Origin: Pseudonocardia sp. DSM 110487
GTDB lineage: Bacteria; Actinomycetota; Actinomycetes; Mycobacteriales; Pseudonocardiaceae
Reading direction: 5' to 3'
NCBI RefSeq assembly: GCF_019468565.1
Contig: NZ_CP080521.1
Coordinates: 7,502,001-7,566,000 of the forward strand
DNA length: 64,000 nt
Positions 16,589 to 25,383 of the stretch are shown here, one piece after another. Position numbers and translations under genes: made by a program. The notes below the pieces were generated by a model. It saw only the letters and a list, made by a program, of their open reading frames with translations, made no database searches and was not told the origin of the DNA. Position 1 is the stretch's first letter. Every line of letters starts with the position of its first letter.

Positions 16589-17521
16589 GTGGACACCCGG
16601 AGACTGCAGGCCTTCATGAAGATCGTCGACGCCGGTTCGATCACCCGGGCGGCGGACATCCTGCACATCGCCCAGCCCGCGCTGAGCCAGCAGGTCTCCG
16701 GACTGGAAACGCAGTTCGGCCAGCAGCTGCTCATCCGGAGCAAACGCGGGGTCGTGCCCACCGAAGCGGGCAAGGCCCTCTACCGGCACGCCCAGCGGAT
16801 CCTTCGCCAGCTCGAGCTCGCCGAGGCCGACGTCGCGGTCTCCGCACGATTCCCCGCAGGGCACGTCTCCGTCGGGCTGGCGCCGCTCAGCGCGGGCCCA
16901 CGCCTCGGCTTCCCGCTGCTCGTCGCGACGCGCACCCGCTACCCCGATGTCCTGCTCCACCTCAACGAGAACTTCGGTGGGGTACTCAGCGAGGCGATCA
17001 TGACGGGGCGGATGGACCTCGCGCTGCTGTACGGCACCGGTCCGATCCGCGGCGTGAGCTTCGACCCGGTACTCGAGGAACCGCTCGTCCTCGTCGAGCA
17101 GGCCAATGCGATGTCCGATCCCGCTGAAACTGTCACTGAAACTGTCACCGTGTCGGACCTCGACGGCCTCGCGCTCCTACTCCCGAGCACGGTCCACACG
17201 CTGCGGCGGGTCGTCGACGCCGCCCTGCTCACCGCGGACTGCTCGCCGGTCGTGGTGGGTGAGGTCGAGTCGACCCTCACCCTCGGCCGCGCAGTCCGTG
17301 GCGGGCTCGGCGCGACGATCCTCCCCGCATCGGTGGCCGCGAGCCTGCCCGACGCCGCAGAGCTGCACACGCGGACGATCATCGACCCGGAGCTCCGCCT
17401 GACGCTGTCGCTGTGCAGCTCGGATCAGCAACCGCTGTCCGAGCCGGCAACCGTCGTGCGGGACCTCCTCGTGGGTGTCCTCGGCCATTTCGCGGACACG
17501 CACGGCCTCCTCCGCCTCTGA
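16589..17521 (+). CDS. LysR-family regulator (Nac/Cbl-like) of the pxp operon
   Basis: A 310-residue LysR protein. The DNA-binding helices read VDAGSITRAADILHIAQPAL and SQQVSGLETQFGQQLLIRSK; the effector domain follows from residue 90 (HVSVGLAPLSAG, MDLALLYG, GGLGATILPASVA). The GTG at 16589 has GAGGTGGG 8 bases upstream and begins with the canonical RRLQAF. An internal 12-base tandem repeat near 17125 encodes ETVTETVTV in the loop between the two halves of the sensor domain. Divergent placement beside pxpA makes it the likely operon regulator, with the operon substrate or a keto acid as effector (inference). Confidence 0.9.
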   Translation: MDTRRLQAFMKIVDAGSITRAADILHIAQPALSQQVSGLETQFGQQLLIRSKRGVVPTEAGKALYRHAQRILRQLELAEADVAVSARFPAGHVSVGLAPLSAGPRLGFPLLVATRTRYPDVLLHLNENFGGVLSEAIMTGRMDLALLYGTGPIRGVSFDPVLEEPLVLVEQANAMSDPAETVTETVTVSDLDGLALLLPSTVHTLRRVVDAALLTADCSPVVVGEVESTLTLGRAVRGGLGATILPASVAASLPDAAELHTRTIIDPELRLTLSLCSSDQQPLSEPATVVRDLLVGVLGHFADTHGLLRL

Positions 17522-17574
17522 TCCATCTGGCCGGTTCGCGTGACACCATTCCGGTCATGGTCGAAGACCTGCGG

Positions 17575-17868
17575 CTAGGTGTCGACGTGGGGGTTGGCCT
17601 CGAACTCGAAGGTGCGTAGCGACTTCTCCCGCGGGACCGCCGCGGTCTTGATCCGCCGCTCCGAGCGGCGCCTGGCCCGGTCGTCGCACTCGGCCATCAG
17701 CAACTCGGCGAGGAACCCGCGGTAGGACATCTACTCGCGGGCGGCGGCCTCGGCCACATCGGGGAAATCGGCGCGGATGGTGGGCAGCCGCAGCATCCGG
17801 CAGGCCTGGTCGACGGCGGCGTCGGCGGCCTGTTCGGTCAAACCGCGCCGCCGTGGTGTGGTGGTCAT
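17575..17868 (-). pseudogene. istB: IS21-family helper ATPase IstB, N-terminal fragment
   Basis: The minus strand from ATG 17868 reads RRGLTEQAADAAVDQACRML, then RADFPDVAEAAARE, a TAG, and continues in frame with MSYRGFLAELLMAECDDRAR to a stop at 17575. This is the N-terminal domain of IstB with an internal stop; the ATPase domain with Walker motifs is absent, as is IstA. Confidence 0.7.
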
Positions 17869-18009
17869 GACGAACTCGTGCCTCCTCCGCGGACCGCAAG
17901 GTAGGACAACTGTCGCCTTCCGTCGAGCGGCGTCGCCTACGCGTGCGGCGGTCGGTCGATCGCCAGGAATTCGTATTTCTGGTGCTCGCGCCGCGGCCCC
18001 GGTGAAGTA

Positions 18010-18179
18010 GCGCGGCTGCATGCGTTGTCGACGACGCGCTGCGCGCCACGCGCGACGGCCTCGACGTCTCGCCGATCATCACGCACCGGTTCGCGCTGAA
18101 CCGGGCGGCCGAGGCGCTGGCGGTGGCCGCCGACAGGAGCAGCGGCAAACAGCAAGGTGCTCCTGCGCCTCGCCGCCTA
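18010..18179 (+). pseudogene. C-terminal fragment of a zinc alcohol dehydrogenase
   Basis: DGLDVSPIITHRFALNRAAE and LAVAADR match the end of MDR alcohol dehydrogenases; after a frameshift at about 18140 the last residues (KVLLRLAA and a stop) continue in another frame. It abuts the end of the CGNR gene. Confidence 0.55.
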
Positions 18180-18746
18180 GCGCCGGTTCGCTCGCTCGCC
18201 GCCCCGCCGCCTGCGAGTGGCGTAGGCGCGCCGCATCTTGACCTGGTTGCCGCAGCCTGCCATCGAGCACCACCGCCCGGACCGGTTGCGGGAGGTGTCG
18301 TAGTAGGCCCACCGGCAGGACTCCCTGGCACACACCTTCAGCCGTTCCCACCCCTCGGTCCCCGCGGCCCGGTCGAGCAGCGCGACGAGGCCACCCACCG
18401 GGTCGTCGCCGGGGGGCGCGAGCCGGCGCACCCCGGCGGTGTCGATCCGGAGCCGCATCGGCGTGTCCCCCAGCGCCGCGTTGATCGGCCCCAGCGTGTC
18501 CTCCGCGAGCGGATGGCCGGCGTGGGCCTGGAGGACGACGCGCAGGCCCTCGCGGATCGCGAGGGCGCGGTGCAGGTCGGCGTGCGTGAGCGTCACACCC
18601 GGCCCGAGGAGATCGCGGGCGCGCAGCCAGTCCCGCAGCCGCTCGGGATCGGTCAGCTGCTCCTCACCCGTCTGCGGCTCGGCGGTGTTGACGAAGTCGC
18701 GCACCGCACGGACCGCGTCGGGTACGCGCTCGTCACCGTCCGTCAT
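18177..18746 (-). CDS. CGNR zinc-finger (ABATE-domain) regulator
   Basis: A 189-residue protein with the ABATE ligand-type domain in the first 130 residues and a C-terminal CGNR zinc finger: CARESCRWAYYDTSRNRSGR followed by WCSMAGCGNQVKMRRAY, giving four Cys ligands. Proteins of this type are transcription regulators, often of a neighbouring exporter gene. I place the start at ATG 18746; an ATG at 18782 in the same frame is less likely because it would crowd the divergent promoter. It is divergent from the DHA2 exporter with a 89-base gap containing a partial inverted repeat (CACCA-N12-TGGTG, 18796-18817). Confidence 0.88.
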   Translation of the reverse strand: MTDGDERVPDAVRAVRDFVNTAEPQTGEEQLTDPERLRDWLRARDLLGPGVTLTHADLHRALAIREGLRVVLQAHAGHPLAEDTLGPINAALGDTPMRLRIDTAGVRRLAPPGDDPVGGLVALLDRAAGTEGWERLKVCARESCRWAYYDTSRNRSGRWCSMAGCGNQVKMRRAYATRRRRGGERANRR

Positions 18747-18835
18747 CACACCAGCATAGCCCGATAGCCGGTGTTGCGACATCGCCCAGATGTGACACCA
18801 TCGAAATCTAATTGGTGGTGTGAGAGGGAGGCGCG

Positions 18836-20341
18836 ATGACGACCACCGTGGAACGAGCGGGACCCCGGGAGTGGACCGGGCTCGCCGTGCTGGCGCTGCC
18901 CTGCCTGCTGGTGTCCATGGACACCCACGTGCTCAACCTGGCAGTCCCGCAGCTCACGGCCGACCTGCGGCCCACCGGCGTGCAACTGCTGTGGGTGGTC
19001 GACGCCTACGGGTTCCTCGTCGCAGGCTCGCTGATCGCGGCGGGAGCGCTCGGTGACCGCGTCGGCCGCCGACGGATGATGCTCTGCGGTGGCGCCGGGT
19101 TCGGCGTGGCCTCCGTGCTCGCGGCATGGGCCACGACTCCGGGCCAGCTCATCGCCGCCCGGGCGCTGCAGGGCCTGTGCGGTGCAGCCATCCTGCCATC
19201 CACGCTCTCGCTGATCCGAACGCTCTTCCTCGACCGGCGCCAGCGCACAGTTGCCATCGGGATCTGGACGGCGAGCTTCTCCCTGGGCGGCGTGGCCGGA
19301 CCGCTGCTTGCCGGGCTGCTCCTCGACCGATTCTGGTGGGGATCGGTGTTCCTGGTGGCCGTGCCGGTGATGGCGCTGCTCCTCGTCGTAGGCCCAGTCC
19401 TGATCCCCGAATCGGGCGACACCGGGACGTCCGGCCTCGACGTGCCCGCCGCGCTCCTCTCGCTCGCGGCCGTGCTGGCCGTCGTGCACGGGATCAAGGG
19501 ACTCGCCCAGGACGGGCCCCAGACCGGGCCGGCGCTGTCGATCCTCGCCGGCTGCGGGCTCGCGGTGGCGTTCGTGCACCACGAGCGAGGCCGGCGGCAT
19601 CCCGCGCTCGCCCCCGCGGTCTTCCGGAACGTCGCCTTCACCGCGCCGCTGCTGACGAACGCGTGTGCGTTCTTCGTGCTGTTCGGCACCACGTTCCTGG
19701 TCGCCCAGCACCTGCAGCTGGTGCTCGGCCTGTCGGCGCTCGAGGCGGGGGCGTGGACGATCCCGTCCTCCCTCGGCTACCTCACGGGCTCGGTGCTCGG
19801 CCTCACCGCGGCGCGCCGCGTGCGGCCGGCGTTCGTGGTCGGGGCCGGGCTCGTGCTGGCCGCGGCCGGGTTCGGGATGCTCAGCCAGGTCGACGACGGG
19901 CTCGGGCTGCTCGTCGCCGGCACCGTGGTGTTCTCCGTCGGGCTGGCGCCCGTGTACCTGGTGACGACGGAGATGATCGTCTCTGCCGCCCCGTCGCACC
20001 AGGCTGGGAGCGCGTCGGCGGTCTCCGAGACCGGCGCCGAGCTCGGCGGTGCGCTGGGCGTCGCAGTCCTGGGCAGCATCGGCGCGGCCACCTACCGGCA
20101 GGCGATGGACGCGGCCGCGTCCCACTCCCTACCGCCGAACGTCCAGGAGGGCGCGCGTGGCACCCTCGGCGGAGCGCTCGCGGCAGCCGAACGCCTGCCG
20201 GACGGGCCGGGGGCCGAGCTGGTGCGCGATGCCCGCGAGGCGTTCGAGGCGGCGTTCCGCACGGTCGAGGCCGTCGGGGCCGGGCTCCTCGCGGTGGTCG
20301 CCGTCGGCGCGGTGCTCGTCCTGCGCCGCGTCAGCTCCTGA
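18836..20341 (+). CDS. DHA2-family multidrug exporter (MFS, 14 helices)
   Basis: A 501-residue protein with about 14 membrane helices. Signatures are LNLAVPQLTADL in helix 1, LWVVDAYGFLVAGSLIAAGA in helix 2, GDRVGRRRMMLCG in loop 2-3, and the antiporter motif GGVAGPLLAGLLLDRFWWGS in helix 5. The EmrB/QacA group exports lipophilic cations, antibiotics and dyes with proton antiport. GGGAGG-type ribosome site (GAGGGAGG) precedes ATG 18836. The divergent CGNR protein is the obvious candidate regulator. Confidence 0.93.
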   Translation: MTTTVERAGPREWTGLAVLALPCLLVSMDTHVLNLAVPQLTADLRPTGVQLLWVVDAYGFLVAGSLIAAGALGDRVGRRRMMLCGGAGFGVASVLAAWATTPGQLIAARALQGLCGAAILPSTLSLIRTLFLDRRQRTVAIGIWTASFSLGGVAGPLLAGLLLDRFWWGSVFLVAVPVMALLLVVGPVLIPESGDTGTSGLDVPAALLSLAAVLAVVHGIKGLAQDGPQTGPALSILAGCGLAVAFVHHERGRRHPALAPAVFRNVAFTAPLLTNACAFFVLFGTTFLVAQHLQLVLGLSALEAGAWTIPSSLGYLTGSVLGLTAARRVRPAFVVGAGLVLAAAGFGMLSQVDDGLGLLVAGTVVFSVGLAPVYLVTTEMIVSAAPSHQAGSASAVSETGAELGGALGVAVLGSIGAATYRQAMDAAASHSLPPNVQEGARGTLGGALAAAERLPDGPGAELVRDAREAFEAAFRTVEAVGAGLLAVVAVGAVLVLRRVSS

Positions 20342-20449
20342 TCAAGCCTAGATACCTGGAAGTTCGGCCAGCACCCGGCAGTGCCGACGCGTCGACGCCG
20401 GTCGGCACCACGGTGAGCTGCCAGTCGGCGGCGCCTGGGCGGCCCGCCG

Positions 20450-20700
20450 TAGCCGTACCCGGGTACTTCGCCGTCCTCGTGATCGCGGTCGGCGTCCTGC
20501 CCGCGGTCGTCGACGCCGTCGGCGAGCGCGCCGCCGTGCTGTTCGACAGCGGGGTGCGCTCCGGGCTCGACGTCGCCCGGGTGCTCGCGCTCGGCGCGCA
20601 GGCCGCGTTCTGCGGGCGCGCGTTCCTCACCGGGCTGGCCGGGGCGGGCGACCAGGGCGCGCACCTCGTCGCGGAGCTGTTCGGCGATCACCCGGACCGC
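20450..20700 (+). pseudogene. C-terminal fragment of an FMN-dependent L-lactate dehydrogenase-type enzyme
   Basis: LPAVVDAVGERAAVLFDSGV, RSGLDVARVLALGAQAAF and GRAFLTGLAGAG match the FMN-phosphate-binding end of the LldD/glycolate oxidase family (DSG-R--DV-KALALGA). The N-terminal two thirds are missing and the IS630 element begins immediately after it, so the insertion or a linked deletion truncated the gene. Confidence 0.7.
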
Positions 20701-20716
20701 GACCAACCCGGTCCGG

Positions 20717-21731
20717 ATGCGGCGCGCGATCGTGGTCCTGATGTCCGCCCAAGGCCAGACCGTCCGCGACATCACCTCGTTGCTGCAGGTCAGCGACGAC
20801 TACGTCCGCGATGTGATCCACGCATTCAACGAGCGGGGGTTCGACGCGCTGGACCCAAAACCGAGCGGGGGACGCCCGAAGAAGATCGGTGAACAGGTCC
20901 GCGCCCGGATCTGCCGCATCGCTCGGACGTCCCCCACCGACTGGGGCATCACCGCGTTCCCCCCGCCTGGTCACTGGCCAAACTGCGCGAGCACCTGCTC
21001 GCCGAGGGCACCGTCGCCGAGCTCAGCCGCGAGACGCTGCGCCGCATCCTGCACACCGGCGGCGTCTCATGGCAGACCACAACCACCTGGAAGGCCTCCA
21101 CCGACCCGGACTTCATCCCCAAGATGCGCCGCGTCCTGGACCTCTACGACCACCCACCCGACGACGGCCGCGTGGTCTGCGTGGTGTGCGTGGACGAGTT
21201 CGGGCCGCTGAACCTGCAACCGCGCAAGGGCAAGGCCTGGCGGCCCCAGCGCCGGCCGAGCCGACAACGGGCCACCTACACCCGCACATCCGGGGTGATG
21301 CACATGCTCGCCGCTCTGGACCTGACCACCGGCAAGCTGTTCTACCGGATCAAAGACCGCAAACGCTGGATCGAGTTCCTCGACCTGCTCAAAGCGCTAC
21401 GGGCCCGCTGGCCCGGAGAGAAGCTCTACCTGGTCTGCGACAACTTCTCCCCACACCGCCTCGCCCGTGTCCGTGAGTGGTGCGCCGCCAACCAGGTCGA
21501 ACTGGTCTTCCTGCCCACCTACGGGTCGTGGTTGAACTGGATCGAGAGCGAGTTCGCCGCGCTGCGCTACTTCGCCCTCAACAGCACCGACCACCGCAGC
21601 CACACGACGAGCAGAACGCCGCCATCGCCGCCTACGTCCGCTGGCGCAACGCCCGCGCCCAACCCAAGACCAACTTCGCGGTCAACTCACCGATCCGAAC
21701 CTGGACCAGTTACCCGGTCAAAGCTGCGTGA
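20717..21731 (+). mobile_element. IS630-family transposase, two frameshifts
   Basis: An HTH region (VRDITSLLQVSDDYVRDVIH) starts at 20717. A shift in a run of six C near 20960 moves the frame to WSLAKLREHLLAEG onward, where the DDE residues appear: VCVDEFGPL, YLVCDNFSPHR and SWLNWIESEFAAL. A second shift near 21600 leads to DEQNAAIAAYVRWRNARAQ and the stop at 21731. IS630 proteins are about 350 residues, which fits the full span. I could not define terminal repeats. Confidence 0.85.
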
Positions 21732-22364
21732 CAAGCCACTAGGTCGCCGGACCGGCAGCTGGCCCTGGCCGCCGTACGTAGGTCGGCCATAACCTGACAG
21801 GCTGGCACTCCTGCGCCGCGGGGCGAGTGGATGGCACGCCGCCGATCCCGGGCCGCCGAAGTCGTCGTCGAATACCTCGACCGCGGCCGTACCGAACCTT
21901 GCGAGATCCTCACCGAGCCGGCGGCGGCCAGCACCGTATGTTCGGCTAAACGAGCGCCACTACGGCTCCCTGCCGGAGACGTACAACTTCGGACCATGGC
22001 GCACCGCGAACCAACGGCTCGACACATCAGTTCTCGAGACCAAGACAACTAAGTGGTCCGAGTACTGGCCTGGCCGAAAAGGGGTCAGTCGGCCTGTCCG
22101 CTTGGAGTGGCGGGGCGTAGCTCCCCCGAGGGTCGGGCTTACGGGCAAGAAACCTGCACTTTCCGGGCAGGATCCAGGGTTGCCGTGCAGCGCATGTCGC
22201 CGGCTCGGGCGTCGCAGTCAGGGTTCGGGTTGCTGTTGCCCGGACACGTCCGCCCGAGCGGAATCGTGGCGTGGGTCACACAGTTTGGGCGGTTCGAGCG
22301 GTCACAACCCCGGCCCGGCGGAGTCCAAAGACACGTCCCGAACCGATCTGACATGGAGAACCCG
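21732..22364. other. Region between IS630 and the SRPBCC gene
   Basis: No confident gene. Short open frames occur, including one at 21831-22052, but none has a family signature. The last 100 bases carry two GGTCACA direct repeats about 25 bases apart (near 22275 and 22300), which may belong to the promoter of the SRPBCC/sigma pair. Confidence 0.4.
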
Positions 22365-22772
22365 ATGCGACACGACGCGCAGAGCATCACCATCGACACC
22401 GAACCCAAGGCCGTCCACGAGTTCGTGGCCGACCCGGCGAACCTGCCCCGCTGGGCGATCGGCTTCGCCCAAGGGGTGCGACAGGAGGACGGGCGGTGGA
22501 TCGTGCAGACGGCCGGCGGTGACGTGCCCGTCGACATCAAGGCCGACGCCGGTACTGGAGTGGTCGACTTCCACCTGCAACCCGCCCAGGACGTGCGCGT
22601 GACCGCGTACTCTCGGGTGATGCCGGCCGGGACCGGTACGCTGTACACCTTTACCCAGGTTCAACCCGCCGGCATGCCTGACGAGGTATTCGACGGACTG
22701 GTCGGCGCGGTCCGCCACGAACTGGTCGCGCTCAAGGCGATCCTGGAGGTGGCATGCCCGATCGGTCGCTAG
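22365..22772 (+). CDS. SRPBCC-family protein coupled to an ECF sigma factor
   Basis: A 135-residue START/SRPBCC-like domain (SITIDTEPKAVHEFVADPAN, PRWAIGFAQG at the start; a long C-terminal helix VRHELVALKAILEV). Such domains form a hydrophobic pocket for lipids or polyketides. GGAG 6 bases before ATG 22365 decides that start over the ATG at 22353. The gene overlaps the sigma factor by 19 bases, so the two are translated together. No transmembrane anti-sigma gene follows, so the SRPBCC protein may serve as a ligand-sensing partner of the sigma factor; that is inference. Confidence 0.8.
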   Translation: MRHDAQSITIDTEPKAVHEFVADPANLPRWAIGFAQGVRQEDGRWIVQTAGGDVPVDIKADAGTGVVDFHLQPAQDVRVTAYSRVMPAGTGTLYTFTQVQPAGMPDEVFDGLVGAVRHELVALKAILEVACPIGR

Positions 22773-23596
22773 AAGCACTCGCGACCGCCGCGGCGGCCGG
22801 CGACGCATCCGCCCTGGAAGCGGTGCTCGCCGGCGTCCGCGACGACGTGTACGGGCTGGCCCTGCGGATGCTGTGGCACCCCGAGGACGCCGCCGACGCC
22901 ACCCAGGACATCCTGATCAAGGTGATGACCCGGCTCGGCACCTACCGGGGCGAAGCCGCGCTACGCACCTGGGTGTTCCGCATCGCCGCGAACCACATGT
23001 CCACCGTGCCCCGCAGCCGGGTCGAACGACGGGCGCTGTCGTTCGACGCGTTCGCCGCTGACCTCCTTGACGGGCTGGCCGACCCTCCCGAACGTGGCGA
23101 CGTGGACCTCGACCTCCTCGAAGCCGAGGTCAAGCTCGGGTGTACCAAGGCGATGCTGCTGTGCCTGGACCGCGACCACCGACTGGCCTTCGTACTCGGG
23201 ACAGTGTTCGACCTGCCCGGCGTCGACGCCGCCGCCATCTGCGATGTGGACCCTCCGACTTACCGCAAACGCCTGTCCCGCGCCCGAGCCCGCATCCGGC
23301 GATTCATGGACGGCAACTGCGGCCTGGTCAACCCCACTGCCGCCTGCACCTGCGCCCGACGCATCCGCCCGGCCATCAACACCGGGCGCGTGGACCCGCA
23401 ACAGCTACTGTTCGCGTCGCCGACCAACCTCGCCATGACGCAGATGGAACACTTACACGCCACCGCGGCGGTCTTCCGCGCCCATCCCCGCTACGCCACA
23501 CCAGCCCGGGTCGTCCACGCTGTCCGAGCCGCACTCACCTCCGGCCGATACCCGCTCGTCACCGCTCAGGGCGCCGACGAGACAGTCGAGATGTAG
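22754..23596 (+). CDS. ECF-type RNA polymerase sigma factor with Cys-containing C-terminal extension
   Basis: A 280-residue sigma-70 family protein. Region 2 is clear (DDVYGLALRMLWHPEDAADA, QDILIKVMTRL, FRIAANHMSTV) and region 4 spans about residues 135-185 (LDRDHRLAFVLGTVFDLPGV, YRKRLSRARARIRRFM). Then comes an extension of nearly 90 residues that starts with NCGLVNPTAACTCARR, placing Cys189, Cys198 and Cys200 in a possible metal or thiol site. Standard ECF factors are about 180-200 residues, so the tail is an added regulatory domain. Overlap with the SRPBCC gene ties the two functionally. Confidence 0.9.
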   Translation: MPDRSLEALATAAAAGDASALEAVLAGVRDDVYGLALRMLWHPEDAADATQDILIKVMTRLGTYRGEAALRTWVFRIAANHMSTVPRSRVERRALSFDAFAADLLDGLADPPERGDVDLDLLEAEVKLGCTKAMLLCLDRDHRLAFVLGTVFDLPGVDAAAICDVDPPTYRKRLSRARARIRRFMDGNCGLVNPTAACTCARRIRPAINTGRVDPQQLLFASPTNLAMTQMEHLHATAAVFRAHPRYATPARVVHAVRAALTSGRYPLVTAQGADETVEM

Positions 23597-24481
23597 CCGC
23601 CACCACCTCGATCACAGCGAACAGATCGAAGTGCAGTTCACCGCCGAAAGACCTGAACGGATCATCGTCAAGGTTTGGACGCACTCGATCAGCAAGAGGG
23701 TCCACCTCACGCCCCCTACCGACCAAATTGAGCCCATACGACTTCCCTGGCTCAGAATGATCGATCGCGGTTCCCGCGTTCCCGATCCATTGGCGGCATA
23801 TGGCGTGGAACGTTACGGCTGGCTATCTCAGCGCGATGACCCACCGAGCCTTGGTCAGGCCACGGTCGCTCCTTCCTTTGCGGTCCAGATCGCAAGACTC
23901 TGCGGGTCAAACTGGATATGAGATAGCCGCGAAGGGGGAGGCGGCTGCACGGTCGAGCCATCGGCACCCGCGGCGGGCATTGCCACGGAGCCTGCACGAA
24001 AGGCCTCAGGGGAGGATGATGCGTGCGGTTAGTGCGCAACTCTCGGACACAGGATTACCCCACGACGAACCGGACCGGTCCGCCGTCGGAACTCCGCGCG
24101 GTCGCCGCCTCTGCTGCGGACGCTGCCAAGCGGCGACGCTGGTCGGGTCCAGGCCGCATTGTTCCGGGCCGGTGGCGTCGGACTCCACCTGCTGGAGGTT
24201 GCTCGACCAGCTCGACGACATCCACCTGGCCGCGGTGGCGGCTACTGCCCGATCACCCTTGCCGTCCAAGTACTCGGCGAAGAGCGGCAGGTGTTGCATT
24301 GCCACCCGGACCTCCCCGGTGTGGCCGCGCAGCCCGTCCATGGCCTCGCCGCAGCGCGGGGACGCGCCAGGTAGGGGATATGGAGCCTCCCATTCCGGCG
24401 CGTGACGGGCTCTGGGATAGTTCGTGACTTCGCGGAACCGGAGGTTGTCCGCAGTGGCAGCCACGAACGAAGGAGCATGAC
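23597..24481. other. Long region without an identified gene
   Basis: Open frames on both strands (for example 24006-24464 minus) have skewed, shadow-like composition and no motif. GGCTATCTCA near 23818 recurs inverted near 23923 about 100 bases apart, perhaps a decayed element end. I cannot assign a function. Confidence 0.4.
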
Positions 24482-24610
24482 GTGGTCGCAGCGGGGGGCA
24501 ACGTTTTCGGTCATGTTGGAGAGGCAGTCAAGAGCCTCGCCAACATGCTCCGCACGCAGGCCGAGTCGGTCCGCGCCATCCAGGACAGCGTCGATCTGGT
24601 GCACCGATGA
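24482..24610 (+). CDS. 42-residue helical protein of unknown function
   Basis: A GTG at 24482 follows AGGAG by six bases and opens a 42-codon frame ending in CGATGA, where the stop overlaps the ATG of the next gene by 4 bases. The peptide (FGHVGEAVKSLANMLRTQAE, then SVRAIQDSVDLVHR) looks like one amphipathic helix with little else. Its size, strong ribosome site and stop-start overlap argue that it is real and made together with the downstream membrane protein. It could be a small secreted or scaffold helix, but I do not recognise the family. Confidence 0.5.
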   Translation: MVAAGGNVFGHVGEAVKSLANMLRTQAESVRAIQDSVDLVHR

Positions 24611-25383
24611 GCGGCGGGCAGGGTTCCTCGAGGGACGAGCGGATCGCGGTGATCAGCCGTCGCGTCGTCTTCGTCGGGGGAAGCGCCCTGTTCGTCGGCG
24701 GCGTTCTCGCGTTACTCAACGGCCAAACGGGGCTTGGCATCGCACTCGTTGTCGTGACTTTCCTCGCGGTGGTGGGGCGTGGTCTCATGACGGTGATGCG
24801 CGGCCGGCGCGCGCTCACCAGCCGGGACCGCGCGCAGGTGCCCGACGGTCTGGTCCGCGGCCCCGACGCGCCGGCGCCGGTGGAGGATGTGGTCGCGGCG
24901 CTGGTGGGTATGAACAGCGACGGGCTGCCCTACCAGATCGACGCCTCGCGGAGCCCTGACGGCGTGCGCGTCGACGTGAAGTGGAAGAACGAGGAGATGC
25001 GCTGGCAGACCCTCTTCGTGCGTGGGTCGCAGGCCTATGCGTGGCGCATGGAGGTAGACCTCGCCCCATCCACGGGGCGGTACAAGTTCGTCGAGCACTC
25101 CGGGAAGGCGTCCGTACGTGCCGCGGCCGGACCGCTGGGGGCAGTGGCCTACGGCAAGTGGACGTGGCAGAAGGGCAAGACGACTGGTGGCACGTCGGCA
25201 ACCTTCGTCGAGGGCGCCGACGGGCAGGTCAGCGTGACCGGCCCGGCCGGACGCCGTACCTCGTGGGAGGGGGCCGTCATGATCAAGCCGCCCGACGCGA
25301 AGGTGCCGGTGTTCACGGTCCTGCGGAACAACGGTTGGCGCCCGCGTTTCGACTGGTTCGGAGCACGACTGTTCGAGAAGTAA
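24607..25383 (+). CDS. Two-helix membrane protein with a basic soluble domain, unknown function
   Basis: A 258-residue protein. Residues about 20-38 and 43-63 are two adjacent membrane helices; the remaining 190 residues are soluble and rich in Trp, Gly and Lys (KWKNEEMRWQTLFVRG, KWTWQKGKTTGGTSATF, NNGWRPRFDWFGARLFEK). No enzyme motif is visible. Its start overlaps the preceding 42-residue gene by 4 bases, so both form one unit. No family name can be supported from the sequence. Confidence 0.6.
   Translation: MSGGQGSSRDERIAVISRRVVFVGGSALFVGGVLALLNGQTGLGIALVVVTFLAVVGRGLMTVMRGRRALTSRDRAQVPDGLVRGPDAPAPVEDVVAALVGMNSDGLPYQIDASRSPDGVRVDVKWKNEEMRWQTLFVRGSQAYAWRMEVDLAPSTGRYKFVEHSGKASVRAAAGPLGAVAYGKWTWQKGKTTGGTSATFVEGADGQVSVTGPAGRRTSWEGAVMIKPPDAKVPVFTVLRNNGWRPRFDWFGARLFEK

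Noticed and set aside
18791..18823. Possible operator between the CGNR and DHA2 genes
   Set aside because: Only five bases per arm (CACCA/TGGTG) match and alternative pairings exist; mentioned under the CGNR gene but not listed as a site.
21900..22040. Plus-strand frame containing LNERHYGSLPETYNFG, which recalls the LNERHYG strip of phosphoglycerate mutase
   Set aside because: Only seven residues agree and nothing before or after fits the enzyme; too short to call.
23818..23930. GGCTATCTCA repeated in inverted orientation about 100 bases apart
   Set aside because: Could be the ends of a tiny decayed element but there is no coding content or target duplication to support it.
24006..24464. 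Minus-strand 152-codon open frame
   Set aside because: No ribosome-binding site, no family motif, irregular composition; probably not a gene.
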